The notes: generated by a model from the sequence alone, not told the origin. Positions 31,766 to 40,141 are shown, numbered from the stretch's first letter. The stretch is 40,141 bases of DNA from Paenibacillus phocaeensis (GCF_900021165.1 NZ_FCOQ01000006.1:1-40141); one strand, 5' to 3'. Numbers and translations are program-made.

Positions 31766-31973
31766 AGTCACTCCACCGCTCTAACGGAACCTAGTGACCT
31801 TATTTGCTCATTTCCCGGATATTTCCCGCTGTAACGGATCCCAGCGACCTTATTGGGCTCATTTCGCGAAGGTTTAGCCTCGTTTGCCCCAAATAAGGTC
31901 TCCTGGTTCCGTTAGACGGCGACACATCCGCAGCCCTTACCAATAGCGGCTCTAGGTTCCGTTAGAAAGCCGA
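31766..31973. repeat. 208-bp dispersed repeat, copy A
   Basis: Near-identical to copy B at 32292-32499: same length, about six differences by eye. It contains a 26-nt inverted repeat: TCTAACGGAACC then GACCTTATTT (31780-31805), against AAATAAGGTC then GGTTCCGTTAGA (31891-31916), with a third related segment TGTAACGGATCC at 31830. GGTTCCGTTAGA recurs at 31955-31966. No coding capacity. Confidence 0.88.
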
Positions 31974-32074
31974 AGTTTGCCAGAAGGTTCGACGTCATAA
32001 CTTGCCGCGAACTCCCGCTGGAACCACATTTGCTACTTCACCACTCGCCTACAGCTAGCGCAGCACGAACTTAC

Positions 32075-32278
32075 CATTGATGGCTGGAATCGCTGGTTGG
32101 ATTCCCAGATTGGATTCGCGGGTTGGGTTCTGCTGATTTGGTTCTGCGGGTTGGGTTCTACTGATTGGGTTCGCTGCTGGATTTCCTGGTTGGATTCCCA
32201 GATTGGGTTGACTGGTTGGTTCTGCTGATTGGGTTCGCTGATTGGGTCCAAAGGTTGGTTTCGCACGCACTGGCTGGG
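32075..32278. repeat. Minisatellite of GATTGGGTTCGCT-like units
   Basis: About fourteen degenerate units of 12-15 bp alternating between GGTTGGATTCCCA- and GATTGGGTTCGCT-like forms. It lies exactly between the two 208-bp repeats. On the minus strand it reads as an Asn/Gln/Pro/Glu-rich low-complexity frame with no ribosome binding site, so coding is unlikely. Confidence 0.75.
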
Positions 32279-32291
32279 TTACTGATGGCGA

Positions 32292-32499
32292 AGTCACTCC
32301 ACCGCTCTAACGGAACCTAATGACCTTATTTGCTCATTTCCCGGTGATTTCCCGCTGTAACGGATCCCAGCGACCTTATTTGGCTCATTTCGCGAAGGTT
32401 TAGCCTCGTTTGCCCCAAATAAGGTCTCCTGGTTCCGTTAGACGGCGACACACCCGCAACCCTTACCAATAGCGGCTCTAGGTTCCGTTAGAAAGCCGA
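32292..32499. repeat. 208-bp dispersed repeat, copy B
   Basis: The second copy of the element at 31766-31973, in the same orientation, 526 bp further on. Unlike copy A it continues on its right into further decayed repeat modules. Confidence 0.88.
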
Positions 32500-32672
32500 C
32501 GGTCGCCGAGAAGGCGTGACCACCAATAGCATCTCGGTTCCGTTAGAAGCCGACGTCCGCGGAAGGTTCGACCACCAGTAGCGGTTCTGAGTTCCGACAA
32601 AAAGCCGACGGTCGTGGAAAGGCTCGATCACCAATCTCGATCACCAATAACGGTCTGCCCTGCTCCGACAGA
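32461..32672. repeat. Decaying tandem modules at the right end of copy B
   Basis: Successive units of about 50-60 bp share ACCAATAGCGG, then GTTCCGTTAGAA, then GCCGACGG. They begin near 32466, 32521 and 32569, with a last degenerate unit after 32640; each resembles the 3' end of the 208-bp repeat and is more diverged than the one before. Confidence 0.6.
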
Positions 32673-32675
32673 AAC

Positions 32676-32712
32676 AACAAGAGGCCATTCTGGTTGGAAG
32701 GGCCTCTTTTCC
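32676..32712. terminator. Terminator of map
   Basis: Stem AAGAGGCC / GGCCTCTT with a 14-base loop. Minus-strand tail is TGTTGTTT. It starts just after the map stop codon. Confidence 0.8.
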
Positions 32713-32715
32713 ATT

Positions 32716-33471
32716 CTATTTGCCATCCGTCAGCACCAGCGGTCCGTCCTCCGTGATCGCCAGCGTATGCTCATAATGCGCTCCCAGGCTGCCGTCCGCC
32801 GTGCGGATCGTCCACCCGTCATCCTCCCACAACACGGCGCCGGTGTCCCCGCCGGTAAAGATCGGCTCGATCGTGATGACCATGCCCGGCTGCAGCGTCA
32901 CTCCGCTGCGCGGCCGGCCGAAGTTCGGCACGTCCGGCGCCTCGTGCATCGCCCGGCCGATGCCGTGACCGATCAGCGGCTTCACAATGCCGATGCGGGC
33001 GGCCTGCGCCACGCGCTGCACTGCATACCCGATATCGCCGATCTTCTTGCCGGGAACCGCTTCAGCGATTCCGGCCAACAAAGCTCGCTCGGTGGTCGTC
33101 AGCAGCTTCTCCGCTTCATCGCTCACCTGCCCGATCCGGTAAGACCAACCGGAGTCAGCCATCCAGCCGTTTTTGCCTACGACGATGTCGATCGTGACGA
33201 TATCCCCCGGAGCCAGCTTCTGCTTCCCCGGGAACCCGTGGCAGACCACGTCATTAATCGACGCACAGGTCGCATACGGAAAGCCGTTGTATCCCTTCTG
33301 CTCAGCAGTGGCCCCCCTCTTCTCCAAAAACGTCTCTACAAAAGCGTCAATCTCCAATGTGGTTATTCCCGGCCCGATCATTTTGGCGATTTCACGATGG
33401 CATTCGGCCAAGATCCGCCCCGCCTCATGGATTCGCTCGATTTCCTCTTTGGTTTTCAAACGTACCTTCAC
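32716..33471 (-). CDS. map: Type I methionine aminopeptidase
   Basis: 251 residues, the full pita-bread fold. It removes the initiator Met from nascent proteins. The five metal ligands are visible: two Asp in VTIDIVVGKNGWMADSG, His in LIGHGIGRAMHE, Glu in VITIEPIF and Glu in AHYEHTLAI. The start is GTG at 33471 with GGGAGGA about ten bases upstream. It stands alone between a repeat island and a small-protein gene, not in the secY-adk-map-infA ribosomal cluster usual for Bacillota, so it is probably a second paralogue such as B. subtilis YflG. Confidence 0.93.
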   Translation of the reverse strand: MKVRLKTKEEIERIHEAGRILAECHREIAKMIGPGITTLEIDAFVETFLEKRGATAEQKGYNGFPYATCASINDVVCHGFPGKQKLAPGDIVTIDIVVGKNGWMADSGWSYRIGQVSDEAEKLLTTTERALLAGIAEAVPGKKIGDIGYAVQRVAQAARIGIVKPLIGHGIGRAMHEAPDVPNFGRPRSGVTLQPGMVITIEPIFTGGDTGAVLWEDDGWTIRTADGSLGAHYEHTLAITEDGPLVLTDGK

Positions 33472-33556
33472 GTCCTGATTCTCCTCCCGCTGCCGTGCGA
33501 CGATTAATTTCGTGATGCTCCCGCCTCATTTACCTTAATATATGTGGGAACGTACG

Positions 33557-33593
33557 AAAAAAACCGTCCCGAACGCCCAAGGCGCCGGAACGG
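33557..33593 (-). terminator. Terminator of the small-protein gene
   Basis: Minus-strand stem CCGTTCCG / CGGGACGG with inner GCGCC / GGCG pairing, then TTTTTTT. Confidence 0.88.
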
Positions 33594-33616
33594 CGATATG
33601 CTTACATCAAATGATT

Positions 33617-33805
33617 TCAGGAAACGGACGAATCCAATTTCCCGAGCTCATGCTCAACCAGGTGGGTCAATTCCTCTTCATAGCCGCCCATAATACGATA
33701 TTTGCGGACATATTCTTTCACGAACTTCTTCGGATCCTTCGGTTTGAAGATTCGGGTCATTTCCCGTAAACTTTCTTTCACTTCGTCATGACCTTTCGTT
33801 GCCAT
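33617..33805 (-). CDS. Small acidic/basic cytoplasmic protein, function unknown
   Basis: 62 residues, highly charged and predicted helical (ATKGHDEVKESLREMTRIF, then DPKKFVKEYVRKYRIM). No signal peptide, membrane segment or metal motif. I do not recognise the family. A good ribosome binding site (GGGAGGGA, six bases before the ATG) and a dedicated terminator support it as a real gene. Confidence 0.75.
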   Translation of the reverse strand: MATKGHDEVKESLREMTRIFKPKDPKKFVKEYVRKYRIMGGYEEELTHLVEHELGKLDSSVS

Positions 33806-34074
33806 ACTGATTCCCTCCCAGAACGCTTAAGGTAAATGCTCCGATTTTGCGACGCCGAAAAGTGCAGGTTCACATTCATGAAGTCGTGCCGGCTATTCAG
33901 TTGTATGGAATGACCTCCTATTCCCTTATTGTAACATATTCAGAATCAGGTTTCAGCTTTCTTCCATTCGTACATTTTTTATCCGATTCACTCATCTTAT
34001 TTATAAACGGGATAAAGGGGCAAACTACAAGCAACTTATGTCAAACGTCTGGACTTGAAGAGGAGGGATACGCC

Positions 34075-35262
34075 ATGATTTCCCGGACGCCAAAAATCAT
34101 CATATTATATGCCAGCTACGGGGACGGACATTACCAAGCCTCCAAAGCAGTCGAGGCCAGTCTGCGAAGCCGCGGCGTAAACGATGTCACGCTGCTGGAT
34201 TTGATGGCCGAAGCACATCCGCTGATTAACGGACTGACGAAGTTCGTGTACATGCAAAGTTTCAAAACGATTCCCGGCCTCTACGGCTGGGTCTATAACG
34301 CCACTAAGGAAATGCCGCAGGAAGCGCCCCTGCTCGAGGTCATTAATTCGTTTGGCATCGGGAAGCTGCAGCAAACGTTAAGGCAAACCCGTCCGGATCT
34401 GATCATCCATACCTTCCCCCAACTCGCCATGCCTCGATTGTTGAAACGGACCGGGCAATCACTGCCGCTCGCCAATATCATCACTGACTTCGACCTGCAC
34501 GGACGGTGGATCCACTCCGAAGTCGACCGCTATTACGTAGCGACCGAGGATCTGAAGGCGGAAATGTTGAACCGCGGCATCCCTGAAGAACGGATCCGGG
34601 TGAGCGGCATTCCGGTCAAGCCGGAATTTGCCAGTCCCAAGCCCAGCCCCGCCACCCCCTATATCCCAGCCGCCGGGATACGCCCCGATCTCCTTCCAAG
34701 GGATATTCGGGAGAACCGCCCCGGTAAAATCACCGTATTGCTGATGGCGGGAGCGTACGGTTCAATGCAAGGGGTTCGTGAGGTGATCGAGCGGTTAATA
34801 GCTCTGGAGCGTTACCGGGTCATCGCTGTGTGCGGGCGAAACCGCGAACTTCACCGCGCGCTCCAAGAACAGATCCGCCCCCATCCCGACGTGTGCCTCC
34901 TGGGGTACGTCGAGCAGGTGGCCGAGCTGATGCGGAATTGCGACTGTATCGTGACCAAGCCGGGGGGAATTACCTTATCCGAGGCATTGGCCTGCCGGCT
35001 GCCGGTCTTTGTGTACCGCCCCGTTCCCGGGCAGGAGCTGAACAACGCGCGGTACCTCGCCCAAAAGGGCGTAGCTCGCATCACCCGCACCCCCGCGGAG
35101 CTGACGGAAGAAATCGACGCGCTCTTCGAGGACGAACCCCGACTAACCGAGCTGCGCCGGAAAATCGAAAACCTCCGCCGGCCCGAAGCCGCGGAGGTCA
35201 TTGCAGAGGATCTATTACAGAAGTGGTTCGCGCCCGAACGGGCGGAGCTGGTTCTTACGTGA
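34075..35262 (+). CDS. MGDG-synthase/UgtP-family glycosyltransferase (GT28 type)
   Basis: 395 residues from the ATG at 34075, chosen because GAGGAGGGA sits upstream; the open frame extends 76 codons further back without support. The N-terminal half has IIILYASYGDGHYQASKAVEASL, the acceptor-side motif of MGDG synthases. The C-terminal half has LLMAGAYGSMQGV and the nucleotide-sugar motif TKPGGITLSEALACRLPV. Relatives such as UgtP/YpfP add glucose to diacylglycerol to make the glycolipid anchor of lipoteichoic acid. A link to ltaS at 8048 is plausible, but the lipid acceptor and sugar are not shown by sequence. Confidence 0.88.
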   Translation: MISRTPKIIILYASYGDGHYQASKAVEASLRSRGVNDVTLLDLMAEAHPLINGLTKFVYMQSFKTIPGLYGWVYNATKEMPQEAPLLEVINSFGIGKLQQTLRQTRPDLIIHTFPQLAMPRLLKRTGQSLPLANIITDFDLHGRWIHSEVDRYYVATEDLKAEMLNRGIPEERIRVSGIPVKPEFASPKPSPATPYIPAAGIRPDLLPRDIRENRPGKITVLLMAGAYGSMQGVREVIERLIALERYRVIAVCGRNRELHRALQEQIRPHPDVCLLGYVEQVAELMRNCDCIVTKPGGITLSEALACRLPVFVYRPVPGQELNNARYLAQKGVARITRTPAELTEEIDALFEDEPRLTELRRKIENLRRPEAAEVIAEDLLQKWFAPERAELVLT

Positions 35263-35320
35263 GAGGGCTCGTCATACATTTAGGGTAAGACAATCCTTTC
35301 CGAAAGAAGGTCATGCCCTG

Positions 35321-35659
35321 ATGTCTCCTTTCAAATCATCCACCGGCCTGTATGAGAACGTCGCCGGCTTCCTGTGTTACCTGTTCGCTTTTGTCGGCGG
35401 CGTCGCCTTTCTCGCACTGGAGCGGCGCAGCCGCTTCGTGCTGTTCCATGCCCTGCAATCGGTTATGCTGTTTGGCGGCTTGATGCTGGCCCATGCCTTA
35501 TCCGGCTTCCTCCCGGTCATTGGCATCGCCGTCAATCTGCTGCTGACCCTGCTGGGCGTAACCCTTTGGATCGTACTGATGCTCGCCACGCTTCAAGGCA
35601 AATGGCTAAAGCTGCCCTGGATCGGCGAATTGGCAGAAAGGCAGTTACAACGGATGTAA
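35321..35659 (+). CDS. Tic20/DUF4870-like small membrane protein
   Basis: 112 residues with three membrane helices. LYENVAGFLCYLFAFVGGVAFLALE, RFVLFHALQSVMLFG and a final helix (IGIAVNLLLTLLGVTLWIVL) give the DUF4870/Tic20-like pattern, in which the FHALQS element is typical. Function in bacteria is unknown. ATG at 35321 has GAAGG about eleven bases upstream, weaker than usual here. It follows the glycosyltransferase by 58 bases and may be co-transcribed. Confidence 0.78.
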   Translation: MSPFKSSTGLYENVAGFLCYLFAFVGGVAFLALERRSRFVLFHALQSVMLFGGLMLAHALSGFLPVIGIAVNLLLTLLGVTLWIVLMLATLQGKWLKLPWIGELAERQLQRM

Positions 35660-35700
35660 CTTGACCTGACGGCCCCCGACCGTGAGTGAGTTGCCGAGGA

Positions 35701-37068
35701 TTAAGCCGTTGCTTGGGCGGTTTCGCTGGCTTCGGCTTCGATTTCAGCCGTGGAGATTTTACGTTTACTCCCCAAACCGTTAAACAGCAAATTCATGACA
35801 ATTGCCGTAAAACTGCCCGCCACAATCCCGTTGTCCACGAGAATCCGCAGGGCAGCCGGCAGTCGATCGAACAGCTCGGGCATCACGGTAACCCCGAGTC
35901 CCATGCCGACGGAACAAGCGATGATCAGCAGGTTCTCGTGCCGGTTCAAATCCACCTGGTCACCCAACATCCGGATGCCGGAGGACAAGACGAGACCGAA
36001 TAACGCGATCATCGCTCCGCCGAGCACCGACGTCGGCACCAGTTGGGTCAGGGCGGCGATCTTCGGCACGAAGCCGATCAAGATCAAAAGTCCGCCGGCC
36101 ACGACGATAACATCACGGGTTTTCACCCGGCTCATCTGGACAAGCCCGACATTTTGCGAATACGTCGTATACGGGAACGAGTTGAAAATCCCCCCGAGCA
36201 TAATCGCGAGCCCTTCTGCCCGGTACCCCCGCGTCAAGTCCTTGTCGGTTATTTCTTTACCCACGATTTTGCCAAGCGCCATAAAGACGCCCGTTGACTC
36301 GGCGACGCTCACGATCGCCACCAGAATCATCGTTAGGATCGCGGAGGCGTGAAACGTCGGTGTGCCGAAATAAAACGGCTGTACCGCATGAAACCAGCTG
36401 GCTTCCTTGAGGGGCGTCAGGTCTACTTTGCCGGCGAGCGCCGCCACCAGCGTCCCGACGATTAATCCCAGCAGTACGGAGATCGAGCGCGAAAAACCTT
36501 TGGCAAAGCGGTTCATCAGAATGACGAACAGCAACACGCCAAACCCAAGCGCAAGATTGAGCGGACTTCCGAAGTCGGGGTTCTCCCCCGGGCTGCCCCC
36601 GCCGAGATCGGAGATCGCCACAGGGATCAGGGTGACCCCGATAATCGTGACGACAGAACCGGTGACAACCGGCGGAAACAAGGCGATCAGCTTCCCGAAC
36701 AAGCCGGCGAACAAGAAGACGAACAGACCGGAGGCGATGATCGCGCCATAAATGGCGGAGACCCCGGCGCCGTCCGTTAGTCCGATGGCGATCATCGGCG
36801 ACACGGCTTGAAAAGCGCAGCCCAGCATGACTGGGAGACCGATGCCGAACAAACGGTTCCCCCACACCTGAAGCAGCGTGGCAACGCCGCAAGCCAGCAG
36901 GTCAATCGCAATCAGATAGGTCAATTGCTGCGGGGTGAAATCCAGCGCTCCCCCGACGATCAGCGGCACGATAACCGCCCCGGCATACATCGCCAGCACA
37001 TGCTGCAGGCCCAGCGAGAAGGTTTTCATCGGATGACGGTGTTTCTGAAAAATACGTTCGCGTTCCAT
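35701..37068 (-). CDS. pbuX: Xanthine permease (NCS2 family)
   Basis: About 455 residues with 12-14 membrane helices. GLQHVLAMYAGAVIVPLIVG is the NCS2 start, and the family segments AVSPMIAIGL, the Glu in IVSVAESTGVFMALG and FNSFPYTTYSQNVGLVQ (substrate region) are in place, the last matching bacterial xanthine permeases. ATG at 37068 follows AGGGAGG by 12 bases; a GTG at 37104 would overlap the end of xpt and has no site of its own. It is co-transcribed with xpt under the guanine riboswitch. Confidence 0.93.
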   Translation of the reverse strand: MERERIFQKHRHPMKTFSLGLQHVLAMYAGAVIVPLIVGGALDFTPQQLTYLIAIDLLACGVATLLQVWGNRLFGIGLPVMLGCAFQAVSPMIAIGLTDGAGVSAIYGAIIASGLFVFLFAGLFGKLIALFPPVVTGSVVTIIGVTLIPVAISDLGGGSPGENPDFGSPLNLALGFGVLLFVILMNRFAKGFSRSISVLLGLIVGTLVAALAGKVDLTPLKEASWFHAVQPFYFGTPTFHASAILTMILVAIVSVAESTGVFMALGKIVGKEITDKDLTRGYRAEGLAIMLGGIFNSFPYTTYSQNVGLVQMSRVKTRDVIVVAGGLLILIGFVPKIAALTQLVPTSVLGGAMIALFGLVLSSGIRMLGDQVDLNRHENLLIIACSVGMGLGVTVMPELFDRLPAALRILVDNGIVAGSFTAIVMNLLFNGLGSKRKISTAEIEAEASETAQATA

Positions 37069-37096
37069 TTCGTTTAACTTCCTCCCTAGGCGATAA

Positions 37097-37735
<639 letters not shown>

Positions 37736-37743
37736 TCAACGCC

Positions 37744-37775
37744 AAAAAAGCCCATCTCCTCAGCGGAAATGGACC
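37744..37775 (-). terminator. Riboswitch-controlled terminator upstream of xpt
   Basis: Minus-strand stem GGTCCATTTCC / GGAGATGGGC followed by TTTTTT, between the purine aptamer and the xpt start. This is the expression platform: guanine binding should favour termination. Confidence 0.85.
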
Positions 37776-37895
37776 TGTAGACAGAAAGCACTCGATGTGA
37801 ACCCAAAGAAAACAGCGCAAGCAGGCAATCAGGCGATAACCAACCTGATCGAAGCCTGAAACCTCCGCCTTCCGGGCTTATGCACAGCGTTACTT

Positions 37896-37960
37896 TCCGT
37901 AGTCCGATCATTCCGGTGATCAGGTAGAGACATGCAGGCCGATTCCTGCACTTATACGGA
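37896..37960 (-). promoter_or_regulatory. Guanine (purine) riboswitch aptamer
   Basis: Minus strand: P1 TCCGTA / TACGGA, J1/2 TATAAG, P2 GCAGG / CCTGC, the conserved TCTCTACC, P3 CTGATCA / TGATCGG, then GGACTACGG. The pyrimidine that decides specificity (position 74 in the xpt riboswitch) is C in GAC-TACG, so it recognises guanine/hypoxanthine and not adenine. It controls xpt-pbuX. Confidence 0.93.
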
Positions 37961-38102
37961 ACATTCATAGATTCATCTATACACAATGCTAGAAGTATAA
38001 CGCATCCCGCCCGGGAAGAGAAAGAGGAATTTCGAGGGATTCGTGAAAATTTTGCAAAAACTGCGTTTCATTGACCTGCGGGTTAACCGCAGCAAGATCA
38101 GC

Positions 38103-38408
38103 TTATAGCGGTTTGGGCTCCCGCGGCAAAAGGTTGTTCAGCAGCGACTTCAGCTCGCCGTCTTCCTTATAGGTCTTCTCGCCGGTGTCCAATTGGCGCA
38201 CGCGGATCTCACTATAGTCCGCACCGGCTTCCGTCGGTTTGAATATCAGGTTCTGGCGATCCTCCAGGCGCAATTTATACCCCATTTCGTCGAACATCTG
38301 CAGATAGTCCGCTTCGGTCGGAGATTTCCCGGGATCGAGAAAAATCAGCCCGCGCAAGTTCTTCACTTCATCCTTATGTACGACGTCAAAATGTACGATG
38401 CATTCCAT
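38103..38408 (-). CDS. Conserved-looking hypothetical protein, function unknown
   Basis: 101 residues from ATG at 38408, chosen for CAGGAGCG about ten bases upstream; the frame is open to 38471. Soluble, no signal peptide. It opens MECIVHFDVVHKDEVKNLRG and has charged segments DPGKSPTEADYLQMFDEMG and LRLEDRQNLIFKP. I do not recognise the family. Confidence 0.7.
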   Translation of the reverse strand: MECIVHFDVVHKDEVKNLRGLIFLDPGKSPTEADYLQMFDEMGYKLRLEDRQNLIFKPTEAGADYSEIRVRQLDTGEKTYKEDGELKSLLNNLLPREPKPL

Positions 38409-38507
38409 ATGCTGCACGCTCCTGTTCACTGATTTATGCGGTATAGCATCCCCCGCTGCAGGCGGGAGCATCCGCTGAAGCGGAGCATCGCCTGAGGCCT
38501 TGGCTGT

Positions 38508-38547
38508 AAAAAAGCGAAGCCGGCGCAGCAGCTGCGGGGCAACTTCG
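38508..38547 (-). terminator. Terminator of the zinc-ribbon protein gene
   Basis: Minus-strand stem CGAAG-tt-GCCCCGCA / TGCGCCGGCTTCG, followed by CTTTTTTAC. Confidence 0.75.
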
Positions 38548-38678
38548 ATCGCCTGGCCCCTGGCCGCCGTACCGGCGTATACCGCATGCTTATCTATTAC
38601 TACGAATGAGTTTGCTGCCGCGGCAGTTCACTTTATGACAACCTGATGAACTTTCAGATAGGCAGCTCTGCCAGAGCT

Positions 38679-39485
38679 CTAAATCTGTTCCGAGCCGCAA
38701 TGCGGACACCATTTTGTGCCTTTCACCAGCGTAGAGGAACAAATTTGGCATTTGACGGTGGCTACGCCGCCGATCATCACTTCGACTTCCGGGCTCTCCG
38801 GCTGCGGCGCGGCGGCATTCTGCGACCAGCTGCGAATGCGGCGATCCAGCTCCTCCTGACGTCTGCGCTCCCGCTCCAGCTCGCGCTGGCGGCGATCCTC
38901 GTCCTCGGGTTCGACCGGCTCCGCCGCTTCAGGTGCCGGTGCCGGCTCCCGCGTCTCCAACTTCTCGCGAACCAGGGAAGCGGCGAGCTCCAGCGTATCC
39001 ATCTCGCCGATCGCTGCCGGCTTCATGACCGGCGGCTCGGAGCTGACCGCCGTCTCGCTCGCAACCGGAACCGGCGGTTTCTCCGGTTCCGCAGCGGGCT
39101 TCAGCAGCTCCGTCGGAACAGACGGCTTGGCTTTGACCAGCTTCTGGCCGCAGTACTGGCAGAACAAAGCATCTTCCGCCACGTTCCGGCCGCAGGCGCC
39201 GCACAGGCGTTCATTTTTGAGCTCGGCGATTTTCAACCGGATCTCATCCCGCTCTTCCGTCAGCAGATCGCAGGTCTTGGCCAACTCGAGCATCTCCTTC
39301 TCCGCTGCAGCCATATCCTTTCTCCGGTAGGCTTCGTAAAACACTTCACCCATTTTTTGAAAATATAAACCAAGCTCACGTTCGATATTTGAAATTTGGG
39401 TGTTCAGTTTCCCGATCTCTACGACATTTTGCGCGCGATCGGTCACCTTGCCCGCACCGTCTTTTAACCGTTGTAAAATATTCAT
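38679..39485 (-). CDS. Coiled-coil protein with two zinc ribbons
   Basis: 268 residues. An N-terminal helical region (about 1-95) looks like a coiled coil (IGKLNTQISNIERELG). A first zinc ribbon CGACG-CQYCG (about 95-113) is followed by a Pro/Glu/Ala-rich linker with a charged stretch of RRQRELERERRRQEELDRR, and a second zinc ribbon CQIC-CPHCG lies at the C-terminus (about 247-264). No membrane segment or enzyme motif is seen, so it is likely a scaffold or nucleic-acid- or protein-binding factor; relatives are common in Bacillota and uncharacterised. ATG follows GGGGAGGA. Confidence 0.82.
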   Translation of the reverse strand: MNILQRLKDGAGKVTDRAQNVVEIGKLNTQISNIERELGLYFQKMGEVFYEAYRRKDMAAAEKEMLELAKTCDLLTEERDEIRLKIAELKNERLCGACGRNVAEDALFCQYCGQKLVKAKPSVPTELLKPAAEPEKPPVPVASETAVSSEPPVMKPAAIGEMDTLELAASLVREKLETREPAPAPEAAEPVEPEDEDRRQRELERERRRQEELDRRIRSWSQNAAAPQPESPEVEVMIGGVATVKCQICSSTLVKGTKWCPHCGSEQI

Positions 39486-39534
39486 GGATGATTCCTCCCC
39501 GCGAAATATTCATTATCATACCAGATTTTGCACC

Positions 39535-40141
39535 CCCGTGAAACCGCCTTGCGACTCAGGACGCGGCTTCCCCGGTTTTCCGTGCACGCCGGAGATCGCG
39601 ATTATCGCCCTCCTTGGCGGATTTCAGCTTATCGTCCGGGACAACATGCGGCAATTAGTACAACATATGACCGAAGGACACCGGGCTAGTACGGGAAATA
39701 TTGTGGAAAATGCAACACCGGTGCGCGGCGATAGGCCCAGGCTCAGATGTGTACTGTTCGCCGCTCAAAGCAGAGTTAGGGAAAATACCGCAAAAACGGG
39801 CTTGCATAGGATGCAATCAGGTTCAGGGAAGATCGTTGAAGAACATGAGATCTATTGTGGTGAGTAAGCGCCGTTGGGGCGAAGGGCGCAGCTTAGCGGA
39901 GAAATCCTTAAACAGTGTGTGCAGTGTGTGGGATGCGGGAGCGGTCTGGCGTCTCTGGTGCGTGGAGGCATCCTTCGTGCCACGGAAGTAGGGCTTGATG
40001 CGGAGGGATCGTTAGTCGAACGGGAAATTGCCACGGCGCGTAAGGCGCATGGGGGTGGAGGGCGGCGGCACCCGATCTTGCAGCCGGGGCGGCCGCGCTG
40101 ACCGCGCTGACCGCGCGAGGCAGGTCAGCGCGGCTTACGGC
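39535..40141. other. Gene-free stretch to the window end
   Basis: About 600 bases in which no frame has both a credible ribosome binding site and a recognisable product. Several short frames overlap on both strands with no domain. It could be an upstream region of a gene beyond the window or decayed sequence. Confidence 0.5.
40092..40134. repeat. GC-rich hairpin near the window end
   Basis: Perfect 12-bp inverted repeat GCCGCGCTGACC / GGTCAGCGCGGC with a 19-base loop that contains an additional copy of GCGCTGACC. No T tract is seen on the plus side within the window. Confidence 0.6.

Noticed and set aside
31209..31771. Minus-strand frames of 130 and 171 residues rich in His, Pro, Thr and Ser
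   Set aside because: They follow the GTG-rich repeat block exactly, have no ribosome binding site and show no domain.
32075..32278. CRISPR array in the minisatellite
   Set aside because: Units of 12-15 bp abut each other without unique spacers.
32033..32297. Minus-strand frames of 77 and 80 residues rich in Asn, Gln and Pro
   Set aside because: Both are translations of the minisatellite in two frames; repeats stay open in more than one frame, which argues against coding.
33847..34074. 76-residue N-terminal extension of the glycosyltransferase
   Set aside because: No ribosome binding site at the upstream ATG, and the family starts at ISRTPKIIILYASYG, directly after a strong site.
39400..39867. 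155-residue plus-strand frame
   Set aside because: Its first third is antisense to the zinc-ribbon gene and its start has no ribosome binding site; no domain was recognised.

Overview
The window looks like a chromosome segment from a Paenibacillus-like member of the Bacillota. The evidence is indirect: strong AGGAGG-type ribosome binding sites, frequent GTG and TTG starts, a Spo0E-like phosphatase, polyglycerol-phosphate LTA synthase, a caa3 oxidase cluster, a guanine riboswitch in front of xpt-pbuX, and many intrinsic terminators with long T tracts. Base composition is moderately GC-rich. No rRNA, tRNA, prophage, CRISPR array or intact transposase was seen.

Layout. 1-2.5 kb (minus strand): a vitamin ECF transporter. 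A YkoE-type S component and the start of its ATPase sit behind a promoter that carries a near-perfect BirA (biotin repressor) operator, with a GNAT acetyltransferase and an EcfT gene just upstream. 2.7-4.6 kb: a membrane-anchored alpha/beta hydrolase, a Spo0E-like protein and free-methionine-(R)-sulfoxide reductase. 5.1-7.9 kb (minus): a MutS2-type ATPase without the Smr nuclease domain. It is preceded by a long leader with a seven-residue peptide ORF, a large foldback and two intrinsic terminators, and a MITE-like repeat lies inside the transcribed leader. 8-16 kb: LTA synthase, a MATE exporter divergent from an AraC regulator, DegV, a coiled-coil membrane protein paired with an AIM24 protein, and a phosphodiester glycosidase. 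16.2-17.4 kb (minus): a CstR-type persulfide sensor with two rhodanese genes and a matching operator. 17.4-20.5 kb (minus): response regulator, histidine kinase and lipoprotein in an overlapping operon. 20.7-25.2 kb (minus): an ABC permease, a YtrA-type GntR regulator, two ABC ATPases and a NatB-like permease, apparently one operon. 25.3-31 kb (minus): ctaCDEFG plus ctaM, the caa3 cytochrome oxidase and its assembly factors.

31.2-32.7 kb is a gene-free repeat island. It holds a GTG-rich block, two 208-bp direct repeats about 97% identical, and a short-unit minisatellite between them. After it come methionine aminopeptidase, a small conserved-looking protein, a UgtP/MGDG-synthase-like glycosyltransferase, a Tic20/DUF4870 membrane protein, xpt-pbuX under a guanine riboswitch, an unrecognised 101-aa protein and a double zinc-ribbon protein. 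The last 600 bases hold no gene I can support.

The most promising candidate for an undescribed system is the mutS2 leader. Its layout resembles the ribosome-stalling attenuators of antibiotic-resistance genes, and MutS2 proteins are known to act on collided ribosomes. A leader peptide controlling a Smr-less MutS2 would therefore fit a translation-stress-induced ribosome-rescue factor. This is inference from sequence layout and has not been tested.
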